From Acinetobacter sp. C32I (GTDB lineage: Bacteria; Pseudomonadota; Gammaproteobacteria; Pseudomonadales; Moraxellaceae): DNA of 64,000 nucleotides. The DNA lies in NCBI RefSeq assembly GCF_023702715.1, contig NZ_CP098480.1, positions 1,364,001 to 1,428,000 of the forward strand, read 5' to 3'. Shown one piece after another: positions 60,645-64,000 of the stretch; position 1 is the stretch's first letter, and each line of letters opens with the position of its first letter. Both the position numbers and the translations under genes were made by a program. The notes beneath the pieces were generated by a model. The model was given only the letters and a program-made list of their open reading frames with translations, was not told the DNA's origin and did not search any database.

Positions 60645-63053
60645 CTATACGCTACTGACGCGTTCATTGGCATGCTCAGGGTCAACTTCAACATTCAAAT
60701 TAAAATGTGCTGGTGCATTACCTGCATGCAAAATCACAGGAATGCTTTTAGACGCTGGAATTTTGGCGTATTTGTCATGGCTACCCAAAGCCACCAAGGG
60801 ATTGGTTTCTGGATAATACGCTGCCAGACTGCCTTGCGGAATGTTATACGGCACAATACGGAAACTATGTACAATCCGTTTCACCCCATCAGAGAATACA
60901 CTCTCAATATCGACCCATTGGTCTGCTTCAAATCCTGCTGCATCAATATCTGCTTGATTCATAAACAACACTCGGCGTTGCCCGAATACACCGCGATAAC
61001 GGTCATCCAAACCATATAAAGTGGTGTTGTACTGGTCATGCGAACGAGTGGTCATTAAGGTATACACTTGTTGCTCACTATAGGCTGCGGCATACTGATT
61101 TTCTTTATCTTCGTAAACTTCGGCCAGTGGTGTAATCAAAAACTGGGCTTTACCACTTGGTGTATTCCAGACATGCTGATTAGCAGGATGCTCTAAATGG
61201 AAACCACTTGGTTGATAGACCCGTTGATTGAAATCGTGAAACTCATCAAAAACATCGGCAATCGAATCACGAATACGGTCATAACTTTCGATATACCAAC
61301 GCCATTTCACCTTACTCTCAGGTAAAGCAGCTTCCGCCATACGGGCCACAATATCAGGTTCAGATAAAATATTTTCAGAGATCGGTGGATTACGTCCTGC
61401 TGAAAGATGCACATTCGACATCGAATCTTCCACCGAAATTGCTTGTGCGCCATGCACTTGCATATCTACTTCAGTACGCCCTAAGCAAGGTAGCATCAAC
61501 GCATCTTTGCCACAGACCAGATGGCTACGATTCAACTTGGTGGTAATGTTGACGGTTAAATTACAACGGCGTAATGCTTCTTGGGTATAAGGTGTATCAG
61601 GCGTTGCGACCGCAAAGTTTCCGCCCAAACCAATAAAGACTTTTACATCACCTTCATACATCGCCTTAATGGTATCGACCACACCAAAACCATGTTTACG
61701 CGGTGACTTGATGCCAAATACCCGATCAATACTGTCTAGCAAGGCATCACTTGGGTTTTCATTAATTCCCATGGTTCGGTCGCCTTGCACATTACTGTGC
61801 CCACGCACTGGACAAAGACCAGCCCCTGGACGACCAATATGTCCTCGTGCCAGCATCAAGTTCGCCAACATATGAATATTGGCTGTACCATGACGGTGTT
61901 GGGTAATCCCCATCCCCCAACAAAAAATAGCAGTTTTTGCATCCAGATACATCTTGGCAATCGATTCTAAATGCTCAGGTGAAAGTCCAGTATGTTTATG
62001 AATTTCAAACCATTCAGTACCATCAATCTCCGCCAGCATCTCATCAAAACCAATGGTATTCATTTCAATGAAGCTACGATCAAAAACGCTTGCTTTTCCT
62101 TTCGCAAGCGCCTTTTTATCCCATTCCAGTAAATGCTTCATCACCCCAAACATCAGCGCATAGTCCCCCCCAATTTTGGGCTGGAAATAATAACGACTGA
62201 TTGGGGTACTGCCATTGGTCATCATTTCTAGCGGCGCTTGAGGGTCTTGAAAACGCTCTAAACCACGCTCTTTAATAGGATTAATCGCAACAATATTACC
62301 ACCACGACGCGAAACCTCTCTTAAGGTTGCCAACATCCGTGGATGGTTGGTGCCTGGATTATGCCCAAAGCTAAAAATGGCATCTGCTTGATCGAAATCA
62401 TCCAAAATAACCGTGCCCTTACCTAAACCAATCGCATCTTTTAAGCCAACACTGGTGGTTTCATGGCACATATTGGAACAGTCTGGGAAATTATTAGTCC
62501 CGAAGCTGCGGACAAATAATTGGTACAAAAAAGCCGCTTCATTGCTGGCACGCCCAGAGGTATAAAATGCAGCTTGATCAGGATGATCGAGTGCTTGTAG
62601 ATGTTTGGCAATCAACTGAAAAGCTTCATCCCAAGAAATCGGTACATATTTATCTGACACAGGGTCATAACGCATCGGGTCAGTTAAACGACCCAAATCT
62701 TCCAGATAGAAATCATTCTGTTCAGCGAGCCAGCTTACGGTATGTTGTGCAAAAAATTCAGGTGTTACCGTTTTACTGGTTGCTTCGAAAGCCACTGCTT
62801 TGGCACCGTTTTCACAGAAGTTAAAGGCATGTGCATCTTTCTTCTCAGGCCATGCACAGCCCGGACAGTCAAAACCAGTCGGCTGATTAATATTAAGTAA
62901 GGTGATTGAACCTTTTTTTAAAATGTCTTGCCTTTTTAGATTTCGGGCAACACTCAGCAATGCGCCCCATCCGCCTGCGGGTTGGGTATAGGGTTCAATT
63001 CTGGCAAAACTGGTATTTTCTTGCTTATGAATGGGTTGTTCTGAGTTATCCAT
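60645..63053 (-). CDS. FdhF/YdeP-family molybdopterin oxidoreductase
   Basis: Start at ATG 63053 behind GAGGG (802 residues); the longer frame adds 37 unsupported codons. An FdhH-like alpha subunit with PYTQPAGGWGALLSVARNLKRQ at the N-terminus, FDCPGCAWPE (cysteines that may bind an Fe-S cluster), SNMCHETTSVGLKDAIG with the likely Mo-ligand Cys, FSFGHNPGTNHPRM, and GRPGAGLCPVRGHSNVQGDRTMGI. The C-terminal dinucleotide-binding domain contains TTRSHDQYNTTLYG. YdeP in E. coli is linked to acid resistance; the substrate is unknown. It forms a two-gene unit with fdhD. No electron-transfer subunits are encoded nearby. Confidence 0.92.
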   Translation of the reverse strand: MDNSEQPIHKQENTSFARIEPYTQPAGGWGALLSVARNLKRQDILKKGSITLLNINQPTGFDCPGCAWPEKKDAHAFNFCENGAKAVAFEATSKTVTPEFFAQHTVSWLAEQNDFYLEDLGRLTDPMRYDPVSDKYVPISWDEAFQLIAKHLQALDHPDQAAFYTSGRASNEAAFLYQLFVRSFGTNNFPDCSNMCHETTSVGLKDAIGLGKGTVILDDFDQADAIFSFGHNPGTNHPRMLATLREVSRRGGNIVAINPIKERGLERFQDPQAPLEMMTNGSTPISRYYFQPKIGGDYALMFGVMKHLLEWDKKALAKGKASVFDRSFIEMNTIGFDEMLAEIDGTEWFEIHKHTGLSPEHLESIAKMYLDAKTAIFCWGMGITQHRHGTANIHMLANLMLARGHIGRPGAGLCPVRGHSNVQGDRTMGINENPSDALLDSIDRVFGIKSPRKHGFGVVDTIKAMYEGDVKVFIGLGGNFAVATPDTPYTQEALRRCNLTVNITTKLNRSHLVCGKDALMLPCLGRTEVDMQVHGAQAISVEDSMSNVHLSAGRNPPISENILSEPDIVARMAEAALPESKVKWRWYIESYDRIRDSIADVFDEFHDFNQRVYQPSGFHLEHPANQHVWNTPSGKAQFLITPLAEVYEDKENQYAAAYSEQQVYTLMTTRSHDQYNTTLYGLDDRYRGVFGQRRVLFMNQADIDAAGFEADQWVDIESVFSDGVKRIVHSFRIVPYNIPQGSLAAYYPETNPLVALGSHDKYAKIPASKSIPVILHAGNAPAHFNLNVEVDPEHANERVSSV

Positions 63054-63165
63054 TATGTTGCCCTCATCTGAGCTATTTTTAACATTGGCTACAGATAGGA
63101 TTAACATGAATTGTGCTTCTTTTCTATTCTTGATTTGTCTTATGCCTGTATTTTTTGGCATCAAA

Positions 63166-63194
63166 AATAAAGCCTAGATCACCTAGGCTTTATT
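63166..63194 (-). terminator. Intrinsic terminator of the solute-binding protein gene
   Basis: AATAAAGCCTAG and CTAGGCTTTATT form a 12-bp perfect stem with a 5-base loop, 25 bp past the stop at 63219. Confidence 0.8.
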
Positions 63195-63218
63195 GATCAT
63201 TTGATAAAAACTATTAAA

Positions 63219-64000
63219 TTACTCTCCTGCCAAAGCACACTCAAAGTTGGCTTTATCCACAGAGCAACGCGCTTTCTTTAATACAGACATCATACTAGCA
63301 TCGTAAATTCCGCGTTGAGTCAATTCAATACGTCCATCACGCATCATTTTTTGATATTTCAATTTATCTTCAGAGGTTAAATTCATCTTATATTTTGCAG
63401 GAATTTCAGCTTCTAAACGCTTAATGGTTGCAAAGATTTTCGGTAGTTGCTTAACCGACCAATCACGGGATTTTTGCCCAAAACCAGCAGGAAATTTTTC
63501 AGGACGAATGACCAGATTTGCAGTAACTTGTAATACAGGAAAATTATACATGACCCCATTGCTGCCTAAACCTTTGCTAAGTTCCAAAGGTTTATATGCA
63601 TAAGCTGGTGCGCCAATCATATCTACCTGACCATTGTTAAATTTAGCAGCAAAGTTGGAAATATCAGAAAGTACAGCTTGCGCACCAACACGTTGTACAA
63701 TCAATTTTTGTGCATCGTCATAACCCAATACCGCAAACTTTTTACCTGCGGCTTTTTCAATTGAATTAATACTTTTGTCACGAACAAAGATATAAGCTGA
63801 ACCTAAAGGGGAAATTCCAACTACTTCATATTTATTGCCACCAAGATTAGTGGTCATTTTCGCTGCATTGCGTGGATCAGATACAAAGGTAATAGCACGT
63901 TTTGCGATCTCGTCACTAGGTACACCACCTAAAGAATCAATTGAACCTACAAATTTATTGTATGGACGGGCACGCATTGAAGTCATTGCCACGCCCGCAC
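63219..64000 (-). CDS. Putative solute-binding protein (DUF6091/TRAP-like), 5' end outside window
   Basis: The frame is open to the right edge (about 260 residues visible, AGVAMTSMRARPYNKFVGSIDSLGG at the left of the visible part), so the true start and signal peptide lie outside the window. Segments such as EVVGISPLGSAYIFVRDKSINSIEKAAGKKFAVLGYDDAQKLIVQRVGAQAV and FNNGQVDMIGAPAYAYKPLELSKGLG are those of a type-II periplasmic-binding fold, as in TRAP or phosphonate-type receptors. Acinetobacter proteins of this kind are usually called putative solute-binding protein. The ligand is unknown. Two cysteines near the C-terminus (ARCSVDKANFECALAGE) may form a disulfide. Confidence 0.8.
   Translation of the reverse strand, partial: AGVAMTSMRARPYNKFVGSIDSLGGVPSDEIAKRAITFVSDPRNAAKMTTNLGGNKYEVVGISPLGSAYIFVRDKSINSIEKAAGKKFAVLGYDDAQKLIVQRVGAQAVLSDISNFAAKFNNGQVDMIGAPAYAYKPLELSKGLGSNGVMYNFPVLQVTANLVIRPEKFPAGFGQKSRDWSVKQLPKIFATIKRLEAEIPAKYKMNLTSEDKLKYQKMMRDGRIELTQRGIYDASMMSVLKKARCSVDKANFECALAGE

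Noticed and set aside
1..64000. CRISPR array, prophage, insertion sequence, tRNA or rRNA genes
   Set aside because: No regularly spaced repeats, no transposase or integrase motifs, no terminal inverted repeats and no cloverleaf or rRNA signature were seen. The only long repeat is the 443-bp pair in the immunity array.

Overview
The window is about 64 kb of chromosome from a gammaproteobacterium of the genus Acinetobacter. Base composition is AT-rich. The two-component/RND efflux locus at 50.1-58.3 kb matches, as I remember the sequences, AdeRS-AdeABC of the A. baumannii group almost residue for residue over long stretches. DcaP-type porins, a VasX-like T6SS effector island and the pyrB/inactive-pyrC pair also fit. 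I cannot name the species. I saw no tRNA, rRNA, CRISPR array or insertion sequence.

Layout. 0-0.8 kb: 5' part of a secreted ExeM/NucH-type nuclease behind a tandem Pho box. 0.9-1.7 kb: trmB. 1.7-10.5 kb: a T6SS island on the minus strand (vgrG, DUF4123 adaptor, VasX-like pore-forming effector, then a decaying array of membrane immunity-like genes: one intact, one frameshifted, one reduced to a stub). 10.5-18 kb: housekeeping and envelope genes (DUF2520 dehydrogenase-like protein, LprI-like lipoprotein, an OmpA/BON protein and a truncated paralogue with a duplicated promoter, inactive dihydroorotase, pyrB). 18-27 kb: rlmKL, clpB, M23 peptidase, OsmC, Crp/Vfr-like regulator, M48 lipoprotein. 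27-33.8 kb: a methyltransferase, a Baeyer-Villiger-type flavoprotein, an SDR and two paralogous predicted metal-dependent hydrolases, with a divergent TetR regulator and two matching 22-bp inverted-repeat sites in the divergent gap.

33.8-49.9 kb is an organosulfur-uptake and oxidation island: TauD-like dioxygenase, two SsuB-like ATPases, three SsuA-like binding proteins, three SsuC-like permeases, an MFS transporter, a DcaP-like porin, an NtaA/DszA-family FMN monooxygenase, a Tas-like aldo-keto reductase, a TOBE protein and an SfnR-like sigma-54 activator. A good -24/-12 promoter precedes the porin and a weaker one precedes the monooxygenase. Each has the same inverted repeat (GGTGTTG-N6-CAACACC) 60-80 bp upstream, so one sulfur-controlled activator probably drives both transcripts.

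50.1-58.3 kb is adeS, adeR and divergent adeABC. Unusually, a small 'transporter suffix'-type membrane protein gene sits on the opposite strand between adeR and adeS. It is preceded by a second copy of the AdeR-box region that lies upstream of adeA, at almost the same distance from the start codon. This is the most novel-looking arrangement here. 58.3-64 kb: a hot-dog thioesterase, a Dyp-type peroxidase, fdhD with an FdhF/YdeP-like molybdoenzyme, and a solute-binding protein cut by the window edge.

Limits: all family calls are by eye from translated sequence. Coordinates of short sites may be off by a base or two.
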